In this document: piece by piece, positions 44,642 through 55,528 of the stretch | Numbering within the stretch: position 1 is the first letter of the stretch | Layout: the number at the start of each line of letters is the position of its first letter | Assembly: GCA_016867975.1 (NCBI GenBank) | Contig: VGIC01000002.1 | Coordinates: forward strand, 38,648-102,647 | Origin: Betaproteobacteria bacterium | GTDB taxonomy: Bacteria > Pseudomonadota > Gammaproteobacteria > Burkholderiales > Methylophilaceae | Length of the DNA: 64,000 bases | Direction of reading: 5' to 3' | Position numbers and translations under genes: made by a program | Notes under the pieces: model-generated | The model's input: the letters and a program-made list of their open reading frames with translations, nothing else | Database searches by the model: none | Told to the model about the DNA's origin: nothing

Positions 44642-45907
44642 ATGATTAAAGACGAGATTCAACTGATTTGGCAGAAAATACTTGCTGATGTCTCTTCAGA
44701 AGCTGCGATGTGGCAACTTCTGATAGTTTTCGCATCATGCTTTGTTGCATGGCTCATCAATGGTGCTTTGCGTTCCTATGTGATGCATAATGCACCGGAG
44801 AGTTGGAAACTCGGCATAGGGGGTATTAACCGCGTGTTGTTTCCATTATCAACACTTGTCTTTGTATGGGTTGGTAAGGTCATGCTGGCGCAATGGCAGC
44901 ACACTGGCTTGTTGTTGTTGGCGATTAAATTGTTATTGGCTATGGCTCTGATCCGACTCTTAGTCTATGCCGTGCGCTATATCGTGTCGCCAGGAGGTTT
45001 TCTTAAGACCTTGGAAAGCAGTGTGGCAGGGTTGATTTGGATGCTCATGGCTCTACATTTAAGCGGATTGCTTCCCGAAATATTCAATACCTTAGAAGCC
45101 ATCAAGTTTAATATAGGGAAGAACCCAGTCAATCTGATGTTGGTGCTACAGGCCATCATGACCATCATTGTGACGATATTTATCGCACTTTGGTTGAGTC
45201 GTTTGGTGGAGAATCGTCTGATGCGCGCACAGGATATCAATATGAATGTGCGTGTGGTGTTATCGAAACTGCTGCGTGTGTTTTTATTGTTTATAGCAAT
45301 TCTTATTGCCCTTTCTGCAGTTGGTTTGGATATTACGATGCTCTCAGTCTTTGGAGGTGCGCTGGGGGTCGGGCTTGGTTTTGGCCTTCAGCGCATAGCG
45401 AGCAATTATGTGAGCGGCTTTATTATCCTGATGGATAAGTCCATGCAAATAGGCGACGTTGTGACTGTCGATAATCATTATGGTGTTGTAGATGATCTGC
45501 GTACACGCTATCTTGTATTGCGTAAGTTAGATGGAACTCAGGTAGTGATTCCAAATGAGACGCTTATCATTAACTCAGTAATTAATCACTCATTTGCAGA
45601 GCATAAAGCTAGAGTGCAGATGCCGATTCAGATTAGCTACGATAGCCCACTCGAGCTTGCGATGCGTTTAATGGCAGATATAGCCAAACACCATCCTCGT
45701 GTGCTGGCGGATCCGGAAGCCAGTGTCCATATCAGAGGTTTTGGGGAAAGTGGAGTTGACCTGATGTTTTCGGTATGGATCCCGGATCCGGAAGAGGGTT
45801 CTGCCTCATTGCAATCTGAATTATATTTGGAAATATGGCGTGCATTTAAGGCGAATAATATTTCTATTCCATTTCCGCAGCGTGAGGTGAGAATCTTGGA
45901 ACGCTAA
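44642..45907 (+). CDS. MscS-family mechanosensitive ion channel
   Basis: FGGALGVGLGFGLQRIASNYVSGFIILMDKSMQIGDVV; ORF track start 44630. Confidence 0.92.
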   Translation: MIKDEIQLIWQKILADVSSEAAMWQLLIVFASCFVAWLINGALRSYVMHNAPESWKLGIGGINRVLFPLSTLVFVWVGKVMLAQWQHTGLLLLAIKLLLAMALIRLLVYAVRYIVSPGGFLKTLESSVAGLIWMLMALHLSGLLPEIFNTLEAIKFNIGKNPVNLMLVLQAIMTIIVTIFIALWLSRLVENRLMRAQDINMNVRVVLSKLLRVFLLFIAILIALSAVGLDITMLSVFGGALGVGLGFGLQRIASNYVSGFIILMDKSMQIGDVVTVDNHYGVVDDLRTRYLVLRKLDGTQVVIPNETLIINSVINHSFAEHKARVQMPIQISYDSPLELAMRLMADIAKHHPRVLADPEASVHIRGFGESGVDLMFSVWIPDPEEGSASLQSELYLEIWRAFKANNISIPFPQREVRILER

Positions 45908-45914
45908 ACTGACA

Positions 45915-45956
45915 GGCAATAAAAAAGCTCACAATTTAGTGAGCTTTTTTATTGCC
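45915..45956. terminator. Bidirectional terminator between convergent mscS-type gene and rpmG
   Basis: GGCAATAAAAAAGCTCAC-aattta-GTGAGCTTTTTTATTGCC, perfect 18-bp arms with T/A tracts on both sides. Confidence 0.9.
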
Positions 45957-45968
45957 TAAAATAATTGC

Positions 45969-46124
45969 TTATTTCAGTTTTGTTTCTTTGTACATCACGT
46001 GTTTGCGAGCAACTGGATCAAACTTCATGATCTCTAGTTTGCCAGGCATAGTGCGTTTGTTTTTAGTAGTGGTGTAAAAATGACCTGTACCAGCACTAGA
46101 TTCTAATTTGATTTTTTCGCGCAT
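45969..46124 (-). CDS. rpmG: 50S ribosomal protein L33 (not in ORF track)
   Basis: Read directly: [51 protein letters not shown] (51 aa). Confidence 0.97.
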   Translation of the reverse strand: MREKIKLESSAGTGHFYTTTKNKRTMPGKLEIMKFDPVARKHVMYKETKLK

Positions 46125-46136
46125 GATGATCTATCC

Positions 46137-46373
46137 TTAGATTTTCTCGCCAGCAGCGCGCAAGTCAGCTAAAACAGCATCAATACCGTTTTTGTCGATT
46201 GTACGCAAAGCAGCGTTAGTAATACGTAAACTTACCCAACGATTTTCGCTTTCAACCCAAAATTTGCGGTTTTGCAAATTAGGCAGAAAACGACGTTTTG
46301 TTTTGTTTTGTGCGTGAGAAACATTGTTACCCACCATTGGCTTTTTGCCTGTTACCTGACATACACGTGCCAT
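46137..46373 (-). CDS. rpmB: 50S ribosomal protein L28
   Basis: [35 protein letters not shown] track start at 46442 is too early. Confidence 0.98.
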   Translation of the reverse strand: MARVCQVTGKKPMVGNNVSHAQNKTKRRFLPNLQNRKFWVESENRWVSLRITNAALRTIDKNGIDAVLADLRAAGEKI

Positions 46374-46508
46374 GGTTATCTCCATAGAGCTCTGTTTTTG
46401 AGAAAGAGCGCAATTATAGACTATAACGATTACTTCTTTCAAGTTAAATATGCAGTTAAATATGCGATTAATTAGTTAGGGTATCTCTATAAATTCTCGA
46501 TTTATTCA

Positions 46509-46535
46509 CCCCATCCTCTTGGGATGGGGATTTTT
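46509..46535 (+). terminator. Terminator-like hairpin in the rpmB-pyrC gap
   Basis: CCCCATCC-tcttg-GGATGGGG followed by attttttc. Confidence 0.55.
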
Positions 46536-46718
46536 TCGCACGCGACGCAAAGATTCGGTGTGCGAGTGCTATTGACGAACTGTATATGGACACCCTTTTG
46601 TAGGTGGACACATGCTACGCGATTTCCTACGCCACGGAGACAGCGCTAGTATATACCAAGGTAGCATAGCTGCTATTTCAATCTAATCGACAAGAAATCC
46701 GCTTTCTTCCTCGCCACG

Positions 46719-47783
46719 TTACATCATCCTCCAATGCACCATCTGCCCCGCCCGAAGCGGCACCAGCACATCCCCATCAAAAGGCAAACTTTCTGGCACC
46801 TTCCACTCAGCTTTGATCAACTGAATCTTCTCGGTGTTTCTTGGCAGGCCATAGAAATCTGCTCCGTAATGACTTGAAAAGCCTTCCAACTTATCCAGCG
46901 CATTGACCGTCTCAAAGGCTTCCGCATAAAGTTCCATCGCCGTGTGTGCAGTGTACATGCCGGCGCATCCGCAGGCCGCCTCTTTTGTATGTTTAGCATG
47001 CGGCGCACTGTCTGTACCTAAAAAGAATTTTGGATTGCCAGAAGTGGCGGCCTTAACCAGAGCTAGCCGATGTTCTTCGCGCTTCAAAATGGGCAGGCAA
47101 TAATGATGCGGCTGAATGCCACCTTTAAACATATCATTACGGTTCATCAGCAAATGATGCGCCGTCACTGTTGCGGCAACATTGGCCGACGATGTTGTCA
47201 CAAAATCAGCCGCATCTTTTGTGGTGATGTGCTCGAACACGACTTTAAGATTTGGAAATTTTTTCAGCAACGGAATCATGTTGCGCTCAATGAACACACG
47301 CTCACGATCAAACACATCCACATCTCCATCCGTTACTTCGGCATGCGCAAGTAAAGGCATCCCGACTTTCTCCATCATTTCCAGCGCTTTAACACAATGC
47401 CCCAGATTGGTGACCCCGGAATCACTATTGGTAGTCGCACCGGCCGGATATAACTTCACTCCGTGAATGAATCCGGATTGTTTAGCCCGAACAATCTCAT
47501 CTGCGCTCGTATTATCTGTCAGATACAAGGTCATCAATGGCTCAAACTGAGCCCCTGCAGGCAACGCCTGCAATATCCTCTCGCGGTAAGCAAGTGCCAA
47601 CCCCGTTGTGGTCACGGGTGGGCGAAGATTAGGCATGACGATTGCCCGTGAGAACTGCCGCGCGGTATCAGGAAGAACGGACCGAAGCGCTACACCATCC
47701 CGCAAATGCAAATGCCAGTCATCTGGACGGGTGATTGTGATCTGGTCATGATTTTTATCCATATTTTCCCTCATAATATTCAT
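46719..47783 (-). CDS. pyrC: Dihydroorotase
   Basis: 354 aa; [48 protein letters not shown]. Confidence 0.96.
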   Translation of the reverse strand: MNIMRENMDKNHDQITITRPDDWHLHLRDGVALRSVLPDTARQFSRAIVMPNLRPPVTTTGLALAYRERILQALPAGAQFEPLMTLYLTDNTSADEIVRAKQSGFIHGVKLYPAGATTNSDSGVTNLGHCVKALEMMEKVGMPLLAHAEVTDGDVDVFDRERVFIERNMIPLLKKFPNLKVVFEHITTKDAADFVTTSSANVAATVTAHHLLMNRNDMFKGGIQPHHYCLPILKREEHRLALVKAATSGNPKFFLGTDSAPHAKHTKEAACGCAGMYTAHTAMELYAEAFETVNALDKLEGFSSHYGADFYGLPRNTEKIQLIKAEWKVPESLPFDGDVLVPLRAGQMVHWRMM

Positions 47784-47786
47784 GCA

Positions 47787-48653
47787 CTACTTCGACTCAT
47801 CTTTCAATTGCAATGCATATTCATATAAATCATTCTTCTTAAGCTGCGTGATTTCTGCCGACAACTTGACCGCCTGCTTTAATGGTAACTCCAGCAACAA
47901 CAACTTGAGTATGCGCTGTGCCTCCTCAGGTAGTACATCGGTCTGCGCCATCTTGACCGTCTCCACCAACAATACAAATTCACCACGTTGCTGATTGGCA
48001 TCCGCCTTTAACCGGCGCTCAGCCTCACCCAAGTGGCAGCTAAAAATCGTTTCAAAAGTCTTTGTCAATTCGCGCGCAAAGGTAATTCGACGCTCTGGAC
48101 CTAGCACTGCACTCAGGTCTGCGATGCAATCCAAGATCCGGTGTGGTGCTTCATAAAACACAATGGTCACTGCCTGAGACCGCAATGTCTCCAGCACTTT
48201 ACGCCGAGTGCCTCCACTCGCAGGGAGAAATCCAAAGAACAAGAATCCATTCTGGACAATCCCAGACACTGACAAGGCCGCGATTACCGCACTCACTCCA
48301 GGAACGGGCACCACTTTGATATTGGCTTGACGTACTTGATTCACCACAACCGCCCCGGGATCACTGATCCCCGGCGTTCCAGCATCCGTCACCAGCGCGA
48401 TACGTTGCCCCGCTTTCAACAGTAACAGTAACTTCTCAGCTGACTGATGCTCATTATGTTCATGCACTGCGATCAATTTTTTGCTGATACCAAAGTGACT
48501 CAGCAAGCCAGCTGTGTGCCGAGTATCCTCGGCTGCTACTGCATCTACGCTTTTCAGCACATCCAAGGCGCGCAAGGTGATATCTTGCAAATTTCCAATT
48601 GGCGTGGCGACCACATATAATACGCCTACAGAATACTCTATTGAATGAATCAA
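47787..48653 (-). CDS. rsmI: 16S rRNA (cytidine(1402)-2'-O)-methyltransferase
   Basis: 288 aa; LYVVATPIGNLQDITLRAL, AAEDTRHTAGLL, VTDAGTPGISDPGAVVV. Confidence 0.96.
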   Translation of the reverse strand: MIHSIEYSVGVLYVVATPIGNLQDITLRALDVLKSVDAVAAEDTRHTAGLLSHFGISKKLIAVHEHNEHQSAEKLLLLLKAGQRIALVTDAGTPGISDPGAVVVNQVRQANIKVVPVPGVSAVIAALSVSGIVQNGFLFFGFLPASGGTRRKVLETLRSQAVTIVFYEAPHRILDCIADLSAVLGPERRITFARELTKTFETIFSCHLGEAERRLKADANQQRGEFVLLVETVKMAQTDVLPEEAQRILKLLLLELPLKQAVKLSAEITQLKKNDLYEYALQLKDESK

Positions 48654-48671
48654 AATTAAATCGCCCTAAAG

Positions 48672-50303
48672 ATGTTTGCACACATTTTAGCAATATGCCT
48701 GATTTTTGGCAGTCTATATTTGCCTACACAAGCGGCAGAGGTTCCTGCCCCTGTCCCATCTAGCGCCTCCATCAAGAAAACGCCATCCTCGGAAGCCATC
48801 TATCTTGAAGGTCGCAATTGCTTGACGCAAAATGATCCCGCTTGCGCCGCACTTGCACTGGCCAAGATTTCCAGTCTATCGTCTTATGCAAAGCTGCTAC
48901 AAGGTGCACTTGCACTGCAAGATGGGCGCATTGATGCCGCTCTGCAGTCACTACTCCCCCTGCAAGCAGAGCAAGCTCTTTCCAGTGAAGCAAAGATTCA
49001 CTTACATCAGGACTTGGCCGCGGCCTTCTCAGCACTGGAAGACACGATGCAGGCAACCGAACATCTCATCCAAGCCCAGCATACGGCCATCCACACTACG
49101 GTACCCAACGAGAATGTCATTGAATCCATACAACAAAAAATCTGGGCACTACTCAACAAACAGACATCAAGCCTACTAATTACCATACGCGGCCATACGA
49201 CCAGTGATGAGATTCAAGGTTGGATCGACCTGTGTTTAGCGTCGAAAAACGTCGACACCAAAACCAGTATCCGAGACTGGGCGACTCATTATCCAGACCA
49301 CAGTGCCATGAGGATGGCAGCTGCATGGCCTTCCAATAACAACCCGACTCAGCATCAAGCAAAGCTCCTTGATGATGGCGCTATTGCGCTCATCCTACCC
49401 GCCACCGATGAGGCGCAAGTAGCCAAAGCTGAGGCTTTCTCCGAAGGCGTGAAAGCAGCCGTTCATCAACGTAGCCTTGCAAATTCCATCAGGACTTATA
49501 TCAGTAACGGAACAGCCCCCCATTTTGCAACCTTGTACACACAGGCAAAACATGAAGGCGCCACTCATGTCATGTCACCTGATCTCAGCATGTTTAAAGA
49601 AGATTCCCCCAGTATCGACAGCGGCATGGAAGATGTCCTGATGGCTGGGTTGGTCATAGATGACGAAATACAACACATGGTAGATTTCGCCTCCAGTCAT
49701 GCGATACAACGCGTCCTGCTTATTGAGACTGACCATGTACAATCCAGCAGAATCAGCCACTTATTCAAAGAGGCATGGCTGAGAACCAATCATGCCAGTG
49801 AAGCCAATGATTATCTCCATGTCGTTACGCTACCCGAAGGATTGCAATCAGGTGACTTTAAGCTACTGGACATCAGAGATCAAATCGTATCGATTCCCCA
49901 TGATATGGTATTACTTGCGACAACTGCCAAGGTCGCAAGAATACTCAAACCGTTACTGAATGTCAGTACCCCTACGGTGGCATTTTCTATCATACATGAC
50001 GCTTTTGAACCGACCCCGCTACTCAATGCCATTCGGTTTACAGACATCCCATTCCTGCTGCCGACAACGGATGAGCGCCTAAAGCAATACCGAGCACTAG
50101 ATAAACAAGCCTCTAGCGAACTGTCCCGCTACTTTGCACTTGGCGTTGATGCACTTGATCTGCTGATTGCCCGCCAAGCCGGTCCCCAAGGTGGCACTAT
50201 CAATGGACTAACCGGAACGCTTATAGTCCTTGAGTCGGGTGATGTGCTGCGTCGGCCGGCAATCGCCAGATTTACGTCTAACGGCATTGCTATAGAAAAA
50301 TGA
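48672..50303 (+). CDS. lpoA: Penicillin-binding protein activator, LpoA family
   Basis: 543 aa; divergent from rsmI and upstream of yraN; periplasmic-binding fold with INGLTGTLIVLESGDVLRRPAIARF C-terminus. Confidence 0.82.
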   Translation: MFAHILAICLIFGSLYLPTQAAEVPAPVPSSASIKKTPSSEAIYLEGRNCLTQNDPACAALALAKISSLSSYAKLLQGALALQDGRIDAALQSLLPLQAEQALSSEAKIHLHQDLAAAFSALEDTMQATEHLIQAQHTAIHTTVPNENVIESIQQKIWALLNKQTSSLLITIRGHTTSDEIQGWIDLCLASKNVDTKTSIRDWATHYPDHSAMRMAAAWPSNNNPTQHQAKLLDDGAIALILPATDEAQVAKAEAFSEGVKAAVHQRSLANSIRTYISNGTAPHFATLYTQAKHEGATHVMSPDLSMFKEDSPSIDSGMEDVLMAGLVIDDEIQHMVDFASSHAIQRVLLIETDHVQSSRISHLFKEAWLRTNHASEANDYLHVVTLPEGLQSGDFKLLDIRDQIVSIPHDMVLLATTAKVARILKPLLNVSTPTVAFSIIHDAFEPTPLLNAIRFTDIPFLLPTTDERLKQYRALDKQASSELSRYFALGVDALDLLIARQAGPQGGTINGLTGTLIVLESGDVLRRPAIARFTSNGIAIEK

Positions 50304-50659
50304 CCTGTCAACCATCAGCGCAACACCTCATTAGTGGCCAAATTGCAGAGCAACTAGCTGCAACTTTTCTGCAAAAGAAAGGACTTACGCTAGTTGAAAG
50401 GAACTTCAGGTGCCCATACGGCGAAATTGATTTAATCATGCGTGATCATTGTATATTAGTCTTTATCGAAGTCAGATTGCGGAAGAACGACCAGTTTGGT
50501 GGCGCGGCCATCAGCATCACTCCCGCCAAACAACAGAAACTAACGCGTACCGCTCAGCGCTACCTGCAAATTCACGGCGAGGCTCCCTGTCGATTTGACG
50601 CAATCTTGATGCAGGCAACCAAGCTGGATGCCATAGAGTGGATAAGGAATGCGTTTTAA
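50300..50659 (+). CDS. yraN: YraN family (UPF0102) nuclease-like protein
   Basis: 119 aa; GQIAEQLAATFLQKKGLTLVERNFRCPYGEIDLIMRD...LVFIEVRLR. Confidence 0.92.
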   Translation: MTCQPSAQHLISGQIAEQLAATFLQKKGLTLVERNFRCPYGEIDLIMRDHCILVFIEVRLRKNDQFGGAAISITPAKQQKLTRTAQRYLQIHGEAPCRFDAILMQATKLDAIEWIRNAF

Positions 50660-51102
50660 CCTAGATTCCCATGAGGACTTGCCAGAAGCTAATAAACCAC
50701 ATTCAGAAAACAAGTTGAAAAATGTTACAAAAATGACAACGCTGGGCATTGTGATGCCAACAATGGCTTGGGCACCTCTATAAATGCAGAGTTTGAAATG
50801 CAGTATTACCCGTACAGGGCATGTCCGTGGAATATACCGGCTTGACCGTAAAGGTTATCACCACCGATCTAACACTACTAGCAGTAGCCGAGAAGACCAA
50901 CGCTAGGCTCACATTGTGTGGCAACGTTAAGCCTCATAGCGGTGGCCGTAGTCAAAAAAACCGTGCAACGCAGTCATGCGCTCAAGTGATTTAAGCAGTC
51001 AGTCAGCGAAACGGATGCTCGAAAAAATGTATTGATAGAAGTACCCTAAACCAGTGTATAAGGCATACAATGCTCCAATAAATCACATGATAAGGATGAG
51101 AA

Positions 51103-51672
51103 ATGAACAAGATACCTAAACTCCTAGCCACATTAGCCTTGGCCTCACAAATCAGTGCATGTGTCCCTGTCGTTGTCGGAGGCGCGGCAGCCGGTGGTGC
51201 AATGGCGGCTGACAGACGCACATCAGGCATGTACGTAGAAGATGAAAATATTGAGATCAAAACCGTCAAGAAACTTCATGACACGCTAGGTGAAGCGGCA
51301 CATGTTAACGTCACTAGTTTTAAAGCCAATGTATTACTGACTGGAGAGGTGCCTGATGCCAACGCTAAAACAAAGGCAGGCGACATCGTCATTGCCACAG
51401 AAAGTGTTCGTAGCGTGATCAACGAGCTGACCGTAGGCGCCAAAAGCTCTATCAGCTCACGCGCCAATGACACTTATTTAACCTCAAAAGTGAAGGCACA
51501 ATTTGTGATTGAAAATAAATTCCAAGCCAATCACGTGAAGATTGTCACTGAAAACAGTGTTGTTTACTTACTGGGAGTCGTAACACAAAAAGAAGCTGAG
51601 TCTGCAGCGGAAATTGCACGTAATACCAGTGGTGTTAGCAAAGTGGTTAAGGTGTTTGAGTACCTGCCATAA
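51103..51672 (+). CDS. dolP: BON domain lipoprotein (DolP/YraP-like)
   Basis: 189 aa; lipobox LASQISAC, two BON domains. Confidence 0.85.
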   Translation: MNKIPKLLATLALASQISACVPVVVGGAAAGGAMAADRRTSGMYVEDENIEIKTVKKLHDTLGEAAHVNVTSFKANVLLTGEVPDANAKTKAGDIVIATESVRSVINELTVGAKSSISSRANDTYLTSKVKAQFVIENKFQANHVKIVTENSVVYLLGVVTQKEAESAAEIARNTSGVSKVVKVFEYLP

Positions 51673-51737
51673 ATTAAGGGCAGCTAATGATATAATAACC
51701 GCCATTTTGAGGATTTACAGCAATCGATTGGTTAAAA

Positions 51738-52052
51738 ATGAGTGAACAAACAAGCGCCCCAGCGAACAACGAAATCATCATTGAAGGCAACACTCGCGCT
51801 GGAAAACCATTTCGTCCCAGTGACTGGGTAGACCGCATGTGTGCCACGTATGCAACTTTTGGTGACAATCGCAAGCTAATCTACTCACCCTACTTAAAAC
51901 CTAGAGTCATCAATGGGGTGCGATGCTTGGCAGTCGATTTGAAACTCAAAGAAGTTAATCTGGAAGGGTTCGAACAGCTCATGCACTTTGTAGGAGAAAA
52001 TCAGTTGAATGTTCTAGATGGAGCGGGAAATAGCATCCCCGTACCAAAGTAA
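51738..52052 (+). CDS. DUF3579 family protein
   Basis: 104 aa; IIIEGNTRAGKPFRPSDWVDRMCATYATFGDNRKLIYSPYLKP. Confidence 0.8.
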   Translation: MSEQTSAPANNEIIIEGNTRAGKPFRPSDWVDRMCATYATFGDNRKLIYSPYLKPRVINGVRCLAVDLKLKEVNLEGFEQLMHFVGENQLNVLDGAGNSIPVPK

Positions 52053-52099
52053 TTATCACAATCTAGATCAATTCCATTGTCCGCAATCAAGCGGGCATT

Positions 52100-52579
52100 T
52101 TATTTTGCAGCATCCCCCATCCATTGCTCGATTTGTTTTCTCGTGACGACCCCTCTCTTGACCTTGAGCAATTTACCTTGTGGATTAAAGATCCATGTCG
52201 TCGGCAGCACATCTGCAGCGCCCAGTTGCTCAACCACGCTATCATCTCCGAGTATGACGGGATAGCTGATCAACATGTCGTCCATATACGCCTCAACCTC
52301 CTTTACGTTCTTATAGTCGAACACCACGCCTAGCACCATCAGATCTTTATTTTTATGCTGATCATATAAATTCACCAAGTCTGGCACTTCCTCCAAACAT
52401 GGCGGGCACCAAGTTGCCCAATAGTTCACCAATACCCACCGGCCTTTATATTGGGCCAATGTATGGGTCATCCCCGCCATGTCTTTCAAAACAAATGGCG
52501 CTGGCGATTTTGATTCGGCAACAGCCATCTGGCTTAGTAGCAACAGTATCAAGCTTAGAACAAAGTTTTTCATAACCAC
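52100..52579 (-). CDS. TlpA-family thiol-disulfide oxidoreductase
   Basis: 159 aa; signal peptide, GRWVLVNYWATWCPPCLEEVPDL. Confidence 0.92.
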   Translation of the reverse strand: MVMKNFVLSLILLLLSQMAVAESKSPAPFVLKDMAGMTHTLAQYKGRWVLVNYWATWCPPCLEEVPDLVNLYDQHKNKDLMVLGVVFDYKNVKEVEAYMDDMLISYPVILGDDSVVEQLGAADVLPTTWIFNPQGKLLKVKRGVVTRKQIEQWMGDAAK

Positions 52580-52792
52580 ATCATTCCCACATTCACCATC
52601 AAAATCGCATCTGCTACGCGCTACAGTTCACCCCTTATATACTGCATTTAAACAACGTAATACCATACAATCATTGTCAGTTGGCTGATGAGGTGCATCA
52701 CATGGCGCTGAGTCATTCCGGCATATTTTTTTGACATTAAAACGCTCGACTGTGTCAGGATGTCGACCTGCCAGCTAGCTGGCCGACATTTA

Positions 52793-55378
52793 TCATGACT
52801 TTGAGAACACAAACTTACCTGCTTTTACATCCACTTTGACAGTGTCTTTAGCCATAAAATTCCCGCTAAGTATTTCACGTGCCAGCGGATTTTCAATTTC
52901 ACTCTGTATCGCACGTTTCAATGGTCGCGCACCGTAGACGGGATCAAAGCCCGCATTGGCGATTTCAGCGATGGCAGCATCGGTCAATTCCAGCTGCATA
53001 TCCATCGCAGCCAGGCGTTTGGCAAGATACTGCAATTGAATTGCTGCGATCGATTTGATGTTTTCCTCGCCCAACGCATGGAACACCACGACCTCATCAA
53101 TCCGATTGACGAACTCAGGTCTAAAGTGTGTTTTTACCTCGCCCATGACTGCCAGCTTCACTACCTGATAATCTTGATCAGCCATGCTCTGTATCATCTG
53201 TGAACCTAAATTGGAGGTCATGATGATGACTGTGTTCTTAAAGTCCACAGTCCGACCTTGACCATCGGTCAGGCGACCATCATCCAGCACCTGCAGTAAT
53301 ACATTGAACACATCCGGATGCGCTTTTTCCACTTCATCCAGCAGAATCACACTGTATGGCTTGCGACGCACAGCCTCTGTCAGCGTGCCTCCCTCTTCAT
53401 AGCCAACATAGCCAGGAGGTGCACCAATCATACGTGCCACAGAGTGTTTCTCCATAAACTCGCTCATGTCGATGCGAATCAGATGTTCTTCACTGTCAAA
53501 CAGAAAATTGGCCAATGATTTGCACAACTCGGTTTTACCGACACCAGTCGGTCCTAAAAATAAAAAGCTGCCGTATGGACGATTAGGGTCGCCCAAGCCA
53601 GAACGTGATCGGCGAATCGCATCTGAAATCAGACGTACCGCTTCATCTTGCCCCACCACGCGTTCATGCAGCTTGGCTTCCATGGTCAGCAGTTTTTCAC
53701 GCTCACCTGTCATCATCTTGCTGACGGGGATGCCTGTTGCACGACTCACCACTTCGGCGATTTCATCCGCGCCTACTTCCACACGCAACATCTTGTTTTT
53801 AGAAGGTGTTGCGGTTTCTTCTGAGCTGGCCGCCTGTTTTAATTGCGCTTCAAGTTGTGGCAGTTTGCCATATTGCAGCTCGGAAACTTTTTGCCAGTCA
53901 CCTTTACGCGTGGCTTCTTCCATCTCGAATTTAATCTTATCGATGGCTTCTTTAATATGCGCAGAACCTTGTACCTGCGCCTTTTCGGCTTTCCAGATTT
54001 CCTCTAAATCCGCATATTCTTTTTCAAGCTTGGTGATTTCTTCTTCAATCAACTCAAAGCGTTTTTTACTGCCTTCGTCTTTTTCACGACGCACAGCCTC
54101 GCGCTCGATTTTGAGCTGAATCAGGCGGCGCTCCAGTTTATCCATCACCTCTGGTTTGGAGTCGATTTCCATCTTGATGCGGCTTGCTGCTTCATCGATC
54201 AGATCAATCGCCTTGTCAGGCAAGAAACGGTCTGTGATATAGCGGTGCGACAATTCCGCTGCTGCCACGATGGCAGGATCCGTAATCTCTACACCATGAT
54301 GCAGTTCGTATTTCTCTTGCAAGCCACGCAAAATAGCAATAGTCGCCTCTACACTAGGCTCATCCACCAGCACCTTCTGGAATCGACGCTCCAGCGCAGC
54401 ATCTTTTTCAATGTATTTACGATACTCGTCCAAGGTTGTGGCACCTACGCAATGCAGTTCACCGCGCGCCAAGGCTGGTTTAAGCATATTTCCGGCATCC
54501 ATTGCGCCTTCTGCCTTACCTGCGCCTACCATGGTATGAATCTCATCAATAAAGACGATGGTTTGGCCCTCATCCTGTGACAATTCCTTCAGCACAGATT
54601 TCAAACGCTCTTCGAACTCGCCACGATATTTTGCCCCGGCCAACAATGCCGCCATATCTAGGGATAGTACCTTTTTATTTTTCAGAGAGTCAGGCACCTC
54701 GCCATTCACAATACGCTGTGCCAGACCTTCCACGATGGCGGTTTTCCCCACCCCGGGTTCACCAATCAACACTGGATTATTTTTGGTACGACGCTGCAAT
54801 ACTTGTATCGCGCGGCGAATCTCATCATCGCGGCCAATCACTGGGTCCAATTTACCCATACGTGCACGCTCTGTTAAATCCAGAGTATATTTCTTCAGCG
54901 CTTCACGCTGGCCTTCTGCTTCTTGACTATTCACGCCCTCGTTACCACGTACCGCTTGCACTGCGGCTTCCAAGGCAGTCTTGGTCAAGCCATGCTGTTT
55001 CAGCAGTTTTGCAGTTTCACCTTTATCATCAGCCAGCGCCAGTAGGAACATTTCACTGGCAATATAGGAGTCGCCACGTTTCTGGGCGAGCTTGTCAGTT
55101 ACATTCAGTAGGTTATTCAAGTCGCGCGAAATGGCAACTTCACCACTGGCATCCGGTGATTTTGGCAGATTGGTAATGACCGCACTCAAGCCTGCTTTAA
55201 GTTGATTCAGCTGTACGCCTGCACGTGCTAGAAGAGACGCCGTACCACCATCTTCCTGCTGCAACAATGCCATCAATAAATGCTGGGGCTCAATCGTCGT
55301 ATTGTCAGCGCCCAGTGCTAGACTTTGTGCATCATTCAGAGCTTGTTGAAACTTGGTTGTTAATTTGTCAAAACGCAT
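52793..55378 (-). CDS. clpB: ATP-dependent chaperone ClpB
   Basis: 861 aa; two AAA+ modules ([33 protein letters not shown]), middle coiled coil. Confidence 0.98.
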   Translation of the reverse strand: MRFDKLTTKFQQALNDAQSLALGADNTTIEPQHLLMALLQQEDGGTASLLARAGVQLNQLKAGLSAVITNLPKSPDASGEVAISRDLNNLLNVTDKLAQKRGDSYIASEMFLLALADDKGETAKLLKQHGLTKTALEAAVQAVRGNEGVNSQEAEGQREALKKYTLDLTERARMGKLDPVIGRDDEIRRAIQVLQRRTKNNPVLIGEPGVGKTAIVEGLAQRIVNGEVPDSLKNKKVLSLDMAALLAGAKYRGEFEERLKSVLKELSQDEGQTIVFIDEIHTMVGAGKAEGAMDAGNMLKPALARGELHCVGATTLDEYRKYIEKDAALERRFQKVLVDEPSVEATIAILRGLQEKYELHHGVEITDPAIVAAAELSHRYITDRFLPDKAIDLIDEAASRIKMEIDSKPEVMDKLERRLIQLKIEREAVRREKDEGSKKRFELIEEEITKLEKEYADLEEIWKAEKAQVQGSAHIKEAIDKIKFEMEEATRKGDWQKVSELQYGKLPQLEAQLKQAASSEETATPSKNKMLRVEVGADEIAEVVSRATGIPVSKMMTGEREKLLTMEAKLHERVVGQDEAVRLISDAIRRSRSGLGDPNRPYGSFLFLGPTGVGKTELCKSLANFLFDSEEHLIRIDMSEFMEKHSVARMIGAPPGYVGYEEGGTLTEAVRRKPYSVILLDEVEKAHPDVFNVLLQVLDDGRLTDGQGRTVDFKNTVIIMTSNLGSQMIQSMADQDYQVVKLAVMGEVKTHFRPEFVNRIDEVVVFHALGEENIKSIAAIQLQYLAKRLAAMDMQLELTDAAIAEIANAGFDPVYGARPLKRAIQSEIENPLAREILSGNFMAKDTVKVDVKAGKFVFSKS

Positions 55379-55418
55379 ATTTCACTCCTTATACTTAAAC
55401 ATAGTTAATCTACGTCCA

Positions 55419-55445
55419 ATATGGGGCGGTACGATTGCTTTTCAA
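55419..55445 (-). promoter_or_regulatory. Putative RpoH (sigma32) heat-shock promoter of clpB
   Basis: Minus strand reads TTGAAA - 13 nt - CCCCATAT, about 40 nt upstream of the clpB ATG. Confidence 0.8.
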
Positions 55446-55528
55446 TATATAATTGTAAGGGATGGCTGCATATCAATATCCACTTTAAATCAAGTCATTG
55501 TCAAACACATTTCCCTTGGAGTGCGCTG

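Noticed and set aside
53466-55176. Long plus-strand ORFs (217, 122 and 199 aa) opposite clpB
   Set aside because: Antisense to clearly coding clpB; low-complexity Ser/Thr/Arg-rich translations typical of shadow frames.
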